Position numbers and translations under genes: made by a program
Shown here: positions 22,537-34,439 of the stretch, piece by piece
Numbering within the stretch: the first letter of the stretch is position 1
How the letters are laid out: the number at the start of each line of letters is the position of its first letter
DNA from: Hofstenia miamia
Lineage: Eukaryota; Xenacoelomorpha; Acoela
NCBI GenBank assembly: GCA_004352715.1
Contig: SCFE01000014.1
Location: 2,728,231 to 2,792,230, forward strand
Length of the DNA: 64,000 bases
Direction: 5' to 3'
Notes under the pieces: generated by a model
The model's input: only the letters and a program-made list of their open reading frames with translations
Told to the model about the DNA's origin: nothing
The model's database searches: none

Positions 22537-23811
22537 CTTATAAATTGGGTGTTCACTAAGAAATTCATCAGACAATATACAGTCAGCGAGAGAATCCTTA
22601 CCACCACTTTTTACAAATTGACGATAATGCGACTTTACATACGAAAGTTCTGCTCCATATCTTTCTTCTGAAGTAATACCACTATGGTTGAGTGATGAAA
22701 GTTTAGGACCATATACAATCAAGCGATCTCTGGGCTCTGAATTTTCATTTTGAGTTTCGACATAAACAGGATTTCCTCTAAAAGCCAAACTCGTAAGATT
22801 CTTAAGTTTAGAAATTTGGCAACAATCACGCCAAGTGGATATATTGTTTTGGGCCAGCACAAGCGTTGATAAATTAAGAAAATGCTCTGTAATTTCATCA
22901 GGCTGGGCGTCTGGAAATTGAATTGTAGAAATATTATTACCAATTAAATTTAAATTTTTTAAACAGGGAAGCTTTCCTAGTTTTAATACTTCATTCCAAT
23001 CAGAAATACAATTACCATCAAAATTTAAAGTATGCAAATCATTAAAAACTGACTTCGGTGGTACTACCAGAGAAGATATTCCGTTTTCAGCGCAAATGAA
23101 TACTTCAAGTTTTGGAAGAGAAGCACATACTGTTAAACAAATTTCCCATTCTGCGAAAATTTCACTTAAATTGAGTAGTCTAATATTTTCAAATTTTTTT
23201 GAAAGTTTCATAGATTTAAAGTCGGAGAGACGATGCTCGCAAAATACAACGTCACGTACATGAGGAAATTCTGAAAGCAGAAAATCAACTAATCCAAAAT
23301 CAGAGATTGTAGTTTGTCTGAAAGTAAGCTTTTGCACTGCTGGCAATAATTCACCAAGTTTACCTGGGGGAGATTCTATGTAATACAAGGGTGTATTCAC
23401 TAAGAAAATGTCCCTAAGATTTCTGTTCCATGCAACTGATTTTCTTGCTTGATAGTGCCCATCTTTTCCCAAAATAAGCTCGATATCTTTCCCACCAAAA
23501 TTCGAATAATTAATGGAATTTGGGACATCTGGAATGTAATCAAAATCCCCGTAACGATCAATTAATGCCTTTTCAAATGAGATACCATCAGTCACAAGTT
23601 TTTTGCGAACAAAAGATCCACTAAGTTCAGAAGAGGTTTTAAAATATTGTTTTCCTTTAAGTGATCCATTATGTTTTCCTCGTTGAGGATCAAACCATTC
23701 AACTCCAATCCATTCACCAGCAGAACCGTCTATTGTTCCAATGTAGCGCACAGTAGCGGATTCTCCGTTAACAGAAACATTCTGTCCTATTACCAACAAA
23801 GGTTCTGCCAT
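22537..23811 (-). CDS. TBCE: Tubulin-specific chaperone E, first coding exon
   Basis: This exon encodes the first 425 residues of tubulin cofactor E, which with cofactors B, C, D and A folds and dissociates alpha/beta-tubulin dimers in the cytosol. An N-terminal CAP-Gly domain (about 1-70) shows the diagnostic Gly-Lys-His-Asn-Gly-Ser (45-50), which binds the alpha-tubulin C-terminal tail, and a conserved Gly-Ser-Phe (65-67). Leucine-rich repeats fill about residues 150-370. The ATG at 23811 is preceded directly by an in-frame TGA, fixing the start. The frame runs on seven codons past Lys425 to a stop, but an AAG|GTAATA donor at that point in phase 0, and the family's usual length near 520-530 with a C-terminal ubiquitin-like domain, show that the exon ends at 22537. 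The C-terminal exon(s) were not found in the window. Confidence 0.9.
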
Positions 23812-24348
23812 TCAACTAAAATTTTACCACTAGTTATAATTAAATTGCTAAGTAACTCACAGCAAAAAGCTGAAAAAGCATCCGCGAAACGCCAGGTTTA
23901 GTACTTATATGATTATTTAATAATTTTTTTGTCTTTGCTCTTTATATAAAGAGCATCCACTATTTTTAAATCTTTAGCTCTTTTCAATATTGTGATATTG
24001 TTTGCTATGATGATTATTTTGAATAAATATTTAGATCTATTCAGTTTCGAATAATAATAATTTTTTGGAAAAACCGGGACCACATATGTTTAGCTAGTGA
24101 AAAAAGCTTAGCACCAAGCAACATAACATAGTTTAAATGTTATTTGCATTGTAAAAGTTCTAGTTTAGTTTTCCAGGATTTTCTTTTATTCATATCTGTT
24201 TCAAACTTACATAACCAATAATGATGGAGAGTAGGATGAAATTGGTTGCCTGTTCGGAGGTATTTTAAATTTTGTGTTCCAGCAAATGTATTTTATAAAT
24301 AGTCAATATCGTTGCCCTAGTTCCTATATAACTTAATTCATTTACTTT
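23812..24348 (-). promoter_or_regulatory. TBCE 5' flank
   Basis: About 540 bp upstream of the TBCE start codon. No clear TATA box was identified. On the minus strand an ATTTTAG lies four bases before the ATG; it could serve as a 3' splice site for a 5'-UTR intron or for a spliced leader, but the sequence alone cannot tell. Otherwise the DNA is AT-rich and unassigned. Confidence 0.3.
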
Positions 24349-24924
24349 TTGGCCCCCTTAAACATTGAGAAGCATGAACATAAAATTATTGCGATCAGAT
24401 TGAGAATTATGATTCTTCTTGAGAAAGCCTCACAACTTCACGATAATATTCCAGTTAATCTTAATGTTTGTCACATTGCTATTAGCTTTTTTTATCAATG
24501 CTATCAAGAAATGCTATTGCAGACTAAAATGTACTGCTCAAAGAACTGATTTGCCCATCAAATTGAATGAATCAAGGATCTCTACGTCAACTCTATGACT
24601 AGATAAGAATTTAACTATTATCTCCAAAAAGCCTTTTATAATTCCAAAGATGACTTGCATTTTGCAAAGACTATCCTCACAATACTGAAAAGTAGTGGAA
24701 TATTTTTTAGACGAAATGAGACCTATAATTGTTGATAAACTGTGCAAATTACAATTTAGCAAAAAAGATGGATGAAATACTTGAAAAATTCATCCCAAAG
24801 GAATATAATTTTGAAAGCACAAAAGATTTACTTCAAAAGTTAGACAACGAAAATTCAGTATTAAAACTTTCTGAGAGCATAATGTGTAGCTTAGACATAA
24901 AATCGAATGGAAAAAGGTATCTTA
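24349..24924 (+). pseudogene. Unrecognised decayed coding stretch interrupted by a transposon
   Basis: The plus frame 24349-24549 (66 codons, Ile-Ala-Ile-Arg-Leu-Arg-Ile-Met then Tyr-Gln-Cys-Tyr-Gln-Glu) is followed by protein-like segments in shifted frames to 24762. A second frame, 24729-24924, includes Met-Asp-Glu-Ile-Leu-Glu-Lys-Phe and a Leu-rich helix. The second frame runs straight into the mariner-type terminal repeat at 24925. I recognise no family. It could be two exons or one frameshifted gene, disabled by the insertion. Confidence 0.35.
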
Positions 24925-26235
24925 CAGCGTGTTCAAACGAATGCGTCAGTTATAAAATGCCTATATTTAATATAAGTGAATATTCTATTCAAATATACAT
25001 TTTATGATTATTTGATACTGCGGATTTAAAGATTTTGAAAAAAAATTTATTCAAAATGATTGCCATTAACATTTTTACAAGTTTGAATACGACAAAAAAC
25101 ATTCATGCACTTTAAGCAAAGTGCTTTCTTAAATACTGGAAACACATTCCAAAATAGAGTTCTGCAGCTCCAAAATATTTGCATAAACTTTGATTGGAGG
25201 GAAAACAGGGTCTTTTATATAACCCCACAAAAAAAATCACAGGGGTTAAGGTCTGGTGAGTGGAAAGGCCACAAATTTAAAAAATGACGCCCAATGACTC
25301 GATTTTTAAAATTTGTCGTTAACTAATTTCTTGCCAAGTGTGAGGTTTGAGGAGAAGCTCCGTCTTGCATGAATGTTACTTTGCTAAAGATTCTTTTTCT
25401 CTTTAAAGATGGCAATACATTTTCATCTAACATAGCAACATAACTGCTTGAATTCACAGTATCAGTGAAAAAGAATGGGCCGATAACAGTTCTGGGAGTT
25501 ATTCCACACCATGCAATAGTTTTTGGTGATTGAAGTGTGCGAATTATGCCAGCAGGTCGCCTACCAGTTCCCCAATATCGCATGTTTTGCTTATTAAGGT
25601 ATCCATCAAGATGAAAATTACATTCATTGTGAATAACATGTTCTGGGCAGATGTTGCGTCTATGAATTCGATAAATTCGCAAAACTGAAGGCGTTCGCTG
25701 GGGCAATGGTTTGGCAGGAATTGACAAAATGAATATTTATATGGTCGAATATTCAACGATTGATGCAGAATCTTATGAATTGTCCCTATTGATATTTCTG
25801 TACTGCACCGGGATTTAATTTTCCGAATGCTGATAACATCTCCAGCGGCGTGCACTTCATCAACAACATCTTGAACTTCTTCCATTAACTCCACTTTATC
25901 AAATATTTTATCTTGCCACCATGAGACTTGTTTGATAAAGAATGTTCTTCCTTGAATCTTTACTGTATTCAAAGTTGGCCTGTCTGATGTGCGTTTTATG
26001 TTGTGTAGAAAATTGTATTTTCTGATAGTTGTTGCAGCTGATTCTCCATTAGCGAAAGATAGCTCTACAATTTGACGTCTCTCTTCCAAAGAGTAAGCAT
26101 TCATTTGGAAGCTAAAGTGAAAAATCAATAATCCGCAAGGTCACGTTACCCAATGAGAAAAACAAATTTAGGTTAACTTTTTTTAATTTTTCAATATAAC
26201 TGATTTATTACAGACGCGTTCGCTTGAACACCCTG
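24925..26235 (-). mobile_element. Full-length but broken mariner-type element (1311 bp)
   Basis: The left end CAGCGTGTTCAAACGAATGC and the right end, reverse-complemented CAGGGTGTTCAAGCGAACGC, are imperfect inverted repeats flanked by TA on both sides (24923-24924, 26236-26237). The length suits an autonomous element, and the interior is a single minus-strand transposase gene broken by mutations. Mismatches between the ends indicate some age. Confidence 0.88.
25030..26104 (-). pseudogene. mariner-type DDE transposase, frameshifted
   Basis: The protein starts at ATG 26104 with Ser-Leu-Glu-Glu-Arg-Arg-Gln-Ile-Val-Glu, the helix-turn-helix entry common in this insect-type family. It continues through a second DNA-binding region to about 25680, where the frame shifts. 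In the next frame come Glu-Cys-Asn-Phe-His-Leu-Asp-Gly (first catalytic acid region), Trp-Cys-Gly-Ile, and Met-Gln-Asp-Gly-Ala-Ser-Pro-Gln-Thr (second Asp). After a stop near 25320 a third frame carries Ser-Pro-Asp-Leu-Asn-Pro-Cys-Asp-Phe-Phe (third Asp), and the tail ends in Asn-Gly-Asn-His-Phe-Glu. All catalytic positions are recognisable but in three frames, so it is inactive. The tail resembles the fragments at 508-1019, so both belong to one broad family. Confidence 0.85.
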
Positions 26236-28024
26236 TACATTTACATATCTTAACATTTTTTCCAAAAATGTCTTCATTCAAATATCATTCTTAATTTTCT
26301 CAAAATTTCTATTCCGCCACCATCTCAACGCTTCTCTATACACTTTAAATCAAAACAATTGAAAAGTCTAAGAACAATAATTGAAGAGATGAAAACAAAG
26401 ATCACAAACGATAATTAAGAAATACAGTCAATAGATGCTACAACTACAATAACTGAATGTGCAAAATATAGCATAGAAAAAGAAATTATATATATATATA
26501 TATAATAATATCTTTACGGATGTCAGAGAACACAAAGTAAAAAAATTTTATTGAAAATTCGAAATTCAATACAGCTGTCATTAAAAATCGAAGAACTAAA
26601 ATTATTGTTCATCTTAATCAAACTAAATAAATAAATTTCAATGCAAACGGCACAGATTAAAGAGTTTAAATATGAAAAGTGCGATGAAATATTTCAAGTA
26701 ATTATTAATAGAACAATAAATGCAAAATAAGAATAAAAAATTTATGTTGTAACGTATGTAAAGTTAGCATACAGAAAATTAATTTATATTTATTTCCACA
26801 TGTTATTTACCTATTAGTAAAACCGAATTTATCGTGACCGCGTTGCAATAATTTTTAATGCATAAATATTATACATTCCGCTAACATTACCAGGGCCCTT
26901 TCGATAAGCAATTACTACTGAAAATTCCAAGAAATTTGTTACATTTATAATGTATAGAATTATATATTTTCATACTTACATTGAACATGTATATGGGACT
27001 CAACATAGGGACTTTTATAATTGAAGGATATATTGCAAATTGATTCAAAACGAGAAATCGCCTTTTTTAGTTTCGGTTGTATTTTTGTTTATCTAGAAAG
27101 ATAAGCACCGAGAATCAACACTCACTCAAGAATTTTAAACCGCAAACAGAGGGTATGCGCAGACCTGACTGAGACAAAGACTTCCGGCAAATGATAGGAA
27201 CACAAGCAAACAATTTTCCAAAACATTCCAATACCGATTTCTCAAAGTGTTTTGATATTTATAACCGATAAGTCAGATATTTTCTGATTTATTTTAATTA
27301 AATGTTTAATGTTTTAATGTTGTGTTGGTTAACTGATTCTTCATAAATTATATAATCAAAAGCAGGACCATTTCACTTGTTTTGCACCTAACAGCACGTA
27401 GTTCATCTTCCCATAATTGTAAAGCAATCGATTTTGTCAATTAACGGGTTCTTCAATTATGTTTTGCTCAGCAAACCCTCATTGCTTAGTAGATTTAATG
27501 AAATATCTCATTTTGACATTTAAATCAGTTGGTTGTTGAGTTGTAATTAACATTTTCCACAAAGAGGTGCAATAGCCTAAGCCCTAAGGAAATTGATTCA
27601 ATTCAGATATTTTTGACAGAGCTAGTCTATGCCTTAAATAATGTGGGCAAACCACATATGTACAAAGCGCCATCTATAAGTATATATATATATATATATC
27701 CCTTCAATAGCTTTATTAGTTTACCTGCTATCCGCACCTGCTGCACATATTTACAAATTTACAAAGATATATATACAATATTTACAATACACATAGACAT
27801 ATTTACAAATTGACAATACATACAACAAGCAGGACACTTAAACATAAACTAAGCTACAAAATAAAAATAGGTTAAAAATGCACAATTAAACACATATTTA
27901 CAATAAAAAGAATAAGAACAAGAATCCTGCTAGAAATTTCGCCATACATTAAATTGTTTTGAGGTGCCAAATATCTTTTGTTTGCTAAGTAGATTATGCT
28001 TGAGTAGCTTTTTAAATAAGTTTA

Positions 28025-28030
<6 letters not shown>
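26236..28030. other. Unassigned AT-rich DNA
   Basis: No gene is recognised on either strand. Small AT microsatellites lie near 26489-26505 and 27681-27699, the latter followed by AT-rich short repeats of ATTTACAAATTTACAA type. Confidence 0.5.
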
Positions 28031-28060
<30 letters not shown>

Positions 28061-28330
28061 ATAATAATCAATGACTTTATTTAGCCGCTGAAGGCATACA
28101 CAACAAGAAAATAAAAACAAGTCAAGTTTTAAGGCAGCGAGGACAGTCACAGGAGATGAAATAGGAGCAAATGGAAGAGTAGGCGAAGTCGGAAGTCGGC
28201 GCAGCAGAGAGGAAAGCCATCAAAGATTTCTCGGTGGCGGGGAAAAGAAATCAAGGAGAAATCAAAGAAGTCAAGATGTAATTAGCAGCAGTACAAGCAC
28301 GATTGAAAAACGAGTGGCTGAAAATAAAGT
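28031..28330. repeat. AT/TAA microsatellite with an adjoining purine-rich segment
   Basis: An (AT)n tract (28031-28057) passes into (TAA)n (28056-28069), followed by TTTATTTAGCCGCTGAAGGC and a purine-rich, less AT-rich stretch to about 28310. The same arrangement, TAA repeat then TTTATTCTAAGCCGCTGGGA, occurs after the R4/Dong-like LINE at 59261-59310, so TAA repeats next to a 'GCCGCTG' flank may be a recurrent insertion target or a shared repeat end. Confidence 0.5.
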
Positions 28331-28804
28331 TTTATTGTAATGCAAATGGCATTGTTTAATGTTTAATTTTTGTTTACCACAATTGTCTTCACTACTTGTG
28401 AGACAGCAAAATAAATTGTTGTAGTATTACTATTTCTCAACCATGAGCCAATAAAAAATAATGCAAAATATTGTCTATTTTTGACCAGCATATGATATAA
28501 TCATGTTTGCAATTGTTGCAAACTCATCAAATAAGCATGAGAGACATCTAAGGTGGGTTTCAATTATTCAAATAGGGGATATAATTTATGATTTATGTTT
28601 TTAATCTGAAAATTTTTACACAAAAAACGATTTAATAATAATAATACGAATAAAACACATTGAGTAATCGAAAATAATATATTTATATTTTTACAACAAT
28701 GTATTTGAAAATTTCACCTAAGGTAAGTATTTGACTTAAACTAAAAATGTATAGATTTGCATACATATACTTTTATAGCCTGTAATTTGCCTGTTTATTA
28801 TACA
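28331..28804. repeat. Host repeat flanking the 28.8-31.4 kb LINE
   Basis: No gene is seen. A segment at 28350-28420 (ACCACAATTGTCTTCACTAC) recurs at about 38484-38540, and 28690-28800 recurs at 34455-34545. This is therefore a dispersed repeat family present both here and inside the CpG-poor block. Confidence 0.6.
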
Positions 28805-28821
28805 TTTTAATTAAGTTTTCT

Positions 28822-29319
28822 GTGACTAAATTACGAAAAGGATCGCAAAGACTCGAAGAGGGATACGTTGATTACCAAGTACAATGCTCTACTGATAATT
28901 GGGTCGTTTGGACAAAAATCGTAATCCCAAAGAACAATCCGAGGGGGTTCTCTCTTGATCTCGACTTTAAATGTGGCTTTTGCTCAGCACAACAAATTGC
29001 TAACCTTAAAAATCAACTAATTGAAAGAAAAAGTCAGGTAAAAACTACTGCTCCGGAAAGTTCTGTTAATAGGCACAATCTGTCTTACAGCAAAATTGTT
29101 CAATATTTTCGCCAAGACGAAAATGAAATACAAAAGAGAGCCAGGAATTTAATAATCAGAGGAACAAAACCTGGAAGCGAACTCGAAGACAAACAATTTG
29201 TAGATAAACTTATTAACGATCTGGAAGTGAATGCAAATGATATAAGAACCCGGAGCGTTGGGAAGATAAACGTCGATGGAGAGCAATTGCTTATTGTCAC
29301 TTTAAAAACTGAAGAATAA
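28822..29319 (+). pseudogene. LINE ORF1 protein, N-terminally truncated
   Basis: This frame of 165 codons lacks an ATG at its start (it opens from a GTG and stays open upstream), so its 5' end is missing. A Cys-Gly-Phe-Cys pair sits at about residues 52-55, followed by a predicted helical stretch (Ala-Asn-Leu-Lys-Asn-Gln-Leu). Then comes an RRM-like block, Arg-Asn-Leu-Ile-Ile-Arg-Gly ... Asp-Lys-Leu-Ile-Asn-Asp-Leu, which is typical of ORF1 RNA-binding proteins of invertebrate LINEs. It would coat LINE RNA. It ends at a TAA that may be premature, since downstream codons still look coding for about 100 bp. Confidence 0.65.
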
Positions 29320-29524
29320 AAACGTAAAATTCTTAAGAAATTAAAGAAGTTGAGACAAATAACTGCATATACAAATGTCTTCATAAACCCTGACTTCACT
29401 AAATCCCAATAAGAAGAACAATTTAATCTCCGACAGGAATTGAAGAAGAAAAGAACTGAACAGCCAAAACTCAAATTTTGAATACGCAGAGGAAAAAATT
29501 GTTCAGCAGGATTGACTACACACA

Positions 29525-30169
29525 TTGACCCTAACTCACCACACTGTCGAAGGACTACAAAACACCTTACTAACTATACCTTCAAATTCTTCCAACGCCG
29601 ATATTATCTTCCAAACAGAAATAATGCTAGTTGAAGCAATCACAATAGAAATTCACTTTACATATCACTCAACTGCCACCAAAACAAGAGGACGTGCTTC
29701 AGAAGGTATCTGCATGGGCATACACAAAACAATTTCACAAGAACATAAGATACTCTACTCTAATAGAAATATACTTTCTGTGAAACTTAAAGACATTGCA
29801 CTAATACCATGTTATTTTGCTCCCATGACATCCGTGGAAGACATACTTTTACAACTCCATGCAACTGGTTTGCTATCCTACTCTAGGAAAATCACCTTGG
29901 GAGGCGATTTTAACTATTGTCTAGACTACGGAGATAGAGAAACTAAATTATGTAACAATCTACAAATCTATAATTTAATATGCCTAAACAATTCTAAATC
30001 TCCTACCTACTTTTCACATAATGGCCATAGTGTCATCGACTTACTTTTTGTCTCTTCTCCTTTTGTCACAAATAACAAGATTAATTTAGAATTTACCAGT
30101 ACGAAACATCTTGTAAATGCTATGATCCCTATAAAATCTCCTTTCTTGACACGCATCTTGCACAGCTAA
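29525..30169 (+). pseudogene. LINE apurinic-type endonuclease domain
   Basis: A 214-codon frame with the layout of the exonuclease/endonuclease/phosphatase domain that nicks target DNA for non-LTR elements. Visible features are Asp-Ile-Ile-Phe-Gln-Thr-Glu (catalytic Glu region, residues about 26-32), Gly-Gly-Asp-Phe-Asn (near 134-138), and Ser-Val-Ile-Asp-Leu-Leu-Phe-Val (near 177-184, the usual S-x-I-D). The terminal His motif is not preserved. The frame stops before the RT, so ORF2 is broken. Confidence 0.75.
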
Positions 30170-30179
30170 TGGTAAATTT

Positions 30180-31300
30180 CAACCCTTCTGATTATTTCGA
30201 TAATGTAGATATGTATAATCAATTCTTGTTAAGTTCACTAAAATCTAGTCAATACCAACAAAGAAAACGCACATCCTAACCAAAGACTGTTTCGCAGCTC
30301 ATAAATACAAAATGGAACAAATATAAATTACTGAAGAGGAACATGAGTACCCTACCAGAATATCAACGCGTACGCTCTATATATCGCAAAATCTGTATAA
30401 CAAGGAAGATCTGTGATACTGAGAATGAACTGAAACTAGTCAATAAAGCTGAACATAATCCTCGGTCTTTTGGGACATATTAAAAAAACCACAAGCCTGT
30501 CATTCACCCGAATGCACAGCATACTAAATGGACACAACATTTTGACCAGATATGTGGAAACGAGTCCGAAATTCTTATGGCTTGTGGCTTTTATGTGATT
30601 TTTTATGCTGACGATCTCGTTATTTGTTCTGCATTACTTTTCAACATCCAGCTCGCCCTTGAACGTCTAGGCTTCTATTGTAAAGACAACGACCTCAAAT
30701 CAATACCAAGAAGACTAAGGCTATCAAATTCAGACGACGTGGTAGATTATGCCATACAGATTGTCTTACTTATTTAGGAGAAAATATTGAGTTTGTAAAC
30801 ACTTTCTACTATTTGGGAATTACACTTACTTCTCAGTGCTCTAACAGACACCTACAAGTTCTACGCCAAAAAGGTACCCTCTACGAAAAATCTCTGCACT
30901 AAAGTTAATATTTAAAAGATTAACTTTTACAGCGCCGAAAAACTCCTAAAGCTATTATCATCAATACCTCATCCTATGGATCATACCTCTTCAGAAATAA
31001 TTTGAGCTTTCTCTATCCTGTCATTGGAAGCGTTGGTGTGGAATAGGCAAATATTAATCTAAAACGCATCTCATTGAATATATTTACAACAACGACTATC
31101 TGAATATTAGATCAGGAACTGGCCGCAATAGAAGAATTTGGGTCTTAGTCTATGCCAACGGTTACCATCAGTACATCTACAGGACAATAAATTGCTATAA
31201 GCCCACTAAGAATTGCATTTAGGACATTTGTGGTGACACGGCAGAAACGAATGATCATATCCTTACTCAAATTGATGTGAAGAACTTTGAACAAACAATA
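30180..31300 (+). pseudogene. LINE ORF2 reverse-transcriptase and tail remnants
   Basis: The frame at 30577-30777 carries Phe-Tyr-Ala-Asp-Asp-Leu-Val-Ile, the catalytic RT motif, about 12 codons into the frame. It is followed near 30805 by Phe-Tyr-Tyr-Leu-Gly-Ile-Thr-Leu, the usual block after the active site. Near 31210-31260 a Cys..Cys..His-type patch (Asn-Asp-His-Ile-Leu) resembles the C-terminal zinc knuckle of LINEs. The RT palm N-terminal half, expected between 30180 and 30570, is largely lost, implying an internal deletion. Confidence 0.7.
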
Positions 31301-31373
31301 TATTTCCTAAAACAATTATGTTAATAATTATCTCATCTAGAGATGTAAATTATATTTCAATAAATTCATAGAT

Positions 31374-31859
31374 TGTAATTGGCTTAATAGATAAAATTTT
31401 TTTTATGAATTCCAAGTTTTCTGTGCTATTGTACTTAAATATATACCGCGTGCAACGAATTTGTTTAATTATGAATTTTACTGCATTTATCATCGTTTTT
31501 TACCCTAAATTAGGGTTTTTGTCCGTGTTCTCCGCGTGCACCCTATTATATATCTTCGTCTCGGTCTCGTTATTTATTCAAGATTGATCTTGTCACACTA
31601 TTTTATAAAAAATATTTTAGCAATTCTTCATTCCATTCCTATACTTTCCTGCACGCGAAGAAATTCATCAACCAATAAGAAAGCTTCATTATGCTTTCGT
31701 CTAATTTCTCTTCGGCTGTTATATCAGAAGCAAAGTGGTTGCTACTTTTGGTTCAGGTGAATTACCCCGCACATGAAATACCTCGCACTAGGTCTTTATA
31801 CGTCATTGATAGTATTTGAGACACTCACTATTTAATTGAATTGTGAACTTCGAATGAAT
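31374..31859. other. Repeat flank with normal CpG content
   Basis: This is a continuation of the host repeat after the LINE, with no gene. CpG dinucleotides are frequent here (for example CCGCGTGCAACGAA at 31447, CTTCGTCTCGGTCTCG at 31557, ACCCCGCACATG at 31773), and they stop abruptly at about 31855. Confidence 0.6.
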
Positions 31860-34439
31860 TGGGATAAAATAGAATTGAATTATGATTTAGAATACTATGG
31901 CTAGTGTTCTAAGGTGCTTCCAGTTTATAAATAGAATACTATGAAGAATTGCAAAGAGCAAGTCATAAATGGCATTAAGCAAATAATTATTGTATATTAA
32001 ATGATCAGGTAGCAACATCACCTAAAGCAGTCAGTATTCAGTTGTGCAAGCCATTTAGACCATTTGAAATAATAAGTTTAATTTGTTAGAATAAATTGCT
32101 TCATTATATTTAATGAATTAGTCACACAGTAGTATGGTTTGTTCATTGAAATAGGTTTTATGTGGAAATTTTTCTGCATTATCCTAGTGTGTATCTTTGA
32201 AGAACACTTTATATGGTTTTTCATCAATGTATGCCTTGGCTTAAATACATATCAACATTAAAAGGAAAGCTTTTTGTTACTTCATTGCTAATTAGAATAT
32301 GCAAAATCAAACAATTTGTTGATCTTAAAGCTCAAAATTAAAACGCATTATACACAAGCTTGTGGGGAGGAAATATTGTGCAATAGCATTATTGTAGTTT
32401 TGATTCAGTAAGATTTAAACTCACATCTTCTGTAAAAGTGTACAGCTGTGTTCATCTTACACTACCAATCAGAAATAGTTAGGTATATAATATGTATATC
32501 TCTTGAACCTGATTAAATATCTTATACACCAGAGTTCAGAAATAGCAACAAAATGAAGATATATATATATATATAGCTTTCTTTACACAACCCATAGTAG
32601 ATTGCAAAGGACTTTCATGGAATTTTTTTCTTATAAATCTAGAGTAGGCCGCTGGATGGTGCTTGTGTGCCATGGAATTTATGTGTTGAAAAAATATAAA
32701 CTTCTTTTCAACAGTAAAGCAATAATATGTTTTGCAATTTCTTTTATCTATGTTTGAAGATGTCACACATTGACTAGAAGTTGTACTAAGCTTTTTTTAA
32801 TATTTAAAATGTAAATTTCAAAGTTTCATTAAAAAAATTGCCTATTTATTTGAATTAAGCATTAAATTTTATAAAATTAAAAGTGTAATTTGTATATATA
32901 ATTCTGCATTAATATAATGAGCTCAATGGTATCTTAGAACATAACTGGAAGCAGTTTTACTACTATAAATTCAATATCCTTGAAATGATTATTCAATTGT
33001 ATAAGTTTATGAAATTAATATTGAAGGAATTTTGTGAATTTTTGAAATTTTGTTTTTGTAATATTACTATAAAGTTATTCAAATTCAAATTCAGTTTTGA
33101 TTTCTCCTTTTTGATATAACCCATTTCACTCTGAAGTTATACTTCCCAGTGAAATGGCTCTCTGTTTTTTTTTTGATAAACTTGGTATTATTTCAAATTT
33201 ATTATATAGCAGTTGGAAATTATAGTACTATAAATAATTATTTTAGTAAGCAAAATCTTGCCATGTATTAACTAAGGAAATCTAAAAAAAAAGCCATTTG
33301 TTAAGAAATATTTGGAAGTCTCTTGGAAAAATTTATGCTTGTTGTAATATTTAGGATTGGTTATAATTTCATAAGAAATTTTGCCATGCTTTGCATTGCA
33401 GTGAATCTCACTAGTTAAAAATAGACAAGCATCCTCTTGCCTAGCTAATTTCTTCCTTATTTCTATCTTATTGTTAATGTGATTATGCACACCTAGATAT
33501 TGAGTCAGATAAAAAATATTTCACATTGTAACTGTAAGCTTAAAAGAATCATTTGATGTTATCCCTCTAGCTCCACATTTAGAAGAACAACATATCCAGT
33601 GTGTTGAATTTCTTTATACTTTTGATTGATAGTACACAAAGCCTTCATAAATTAATTGCTGTTTGCCTGTGTGCTTTCAATAAATTCCATTGCATGAGAT
33701 TCTGTATAAAAATCAAAGTGTATTACATTCCAATAAGTAATCAAATAAATATATTACATTAAAGCAATTCTAAATATAGATATTCAATTTCATTTAATTA
33801 CTAAAAACTAATGCAAATGCCTGATGATGTAGTAATGACAACATGCAAGGTATTTCATGTGTGAGGTATTTCATGGACACCACTACTTTTTAATGATTAC
33901 AGTTACAGTGATATGGTTGGTACTTTTTATCAACATGCAAAATCTTGAAACCAACATAGGGAACCTTGAGATCAACATAGCAAATCATTATGACAATATG
34001 AACAAAAATTTTGCATGAATGAGGTATGAAGATTAATAACATTAGGTGGTTCATTTAAACTTTTCTCATATGTACATTAAAATATTTATCTGAGTTCTTT
34101 TTATGAAATCAAGTATAATATTTTATCATTTAGTCTAGATTACAACTCAATAAACTACTGTTAAAACTAAATTTTGATGTTGCTTTTGATATAATTGATG
34201 TGTATAGCTCATTCATGCTAAATTTTTTGTTTACTTTGTAAGCCAATCAAATTAGAGTCATAATAGAGGTGGCAAATAGCAAAGGCATCAATTTTAATGA
34301 TATTTGTTATATTAACTTGCAATGCTAATGTGTTTAATATTGAATGAACATTTGGAAGTAATATATTGTCTATAGAAGTGATGCATTAATTCTGAAGCAC
34401 TCAACAAAGTGCATATATTTGTTGTTATAATAATATGAA
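31860..34439. other. Unassigned DNA in the CpG-poor block
   Basis: No recognisable gene is seen. At 33846-33875 the segment AAGGTATTTCATGTGTGAGG matches, reverse-complemented, the segment at 31773-31796 outside the block, with TG in place of CG. A short AT microsatellite lies at 32558-32575. Confidence 0.5.

Larger units (their letters stand above)
28805..31373 (+). mobile_element. 5'-truncated LINE inserted in a host repeat
   Basis: A non-LTR element in sense orientation with an ORF1-like gene, an apurinic-type endonuclease region and RT remnants. Likely target duplications flank it: TGTAATTTGCCTGTTTA at 28781 and TGTAATTGGCTTAATAG at 31374, diverged. The paralogous repeat at 34440-34620 lacks the LINE, showing the uninterrupted site. 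The element ends in ATTTCAATAAATTCATAGAT without a poly(A). The clade is jockey/I/CR1-like by layout but not resolved. Confidence 0.75.

Noticed and set aside
22417-23901. Plus-strand frames over the TBCE exon
   Set aside because: Antisense shadows of the TBCE coding frame with no domain.
29100-29525. 141-codon minus-strand frame
   Set aside because: Antisense shadow of the LINE ORF1 region.
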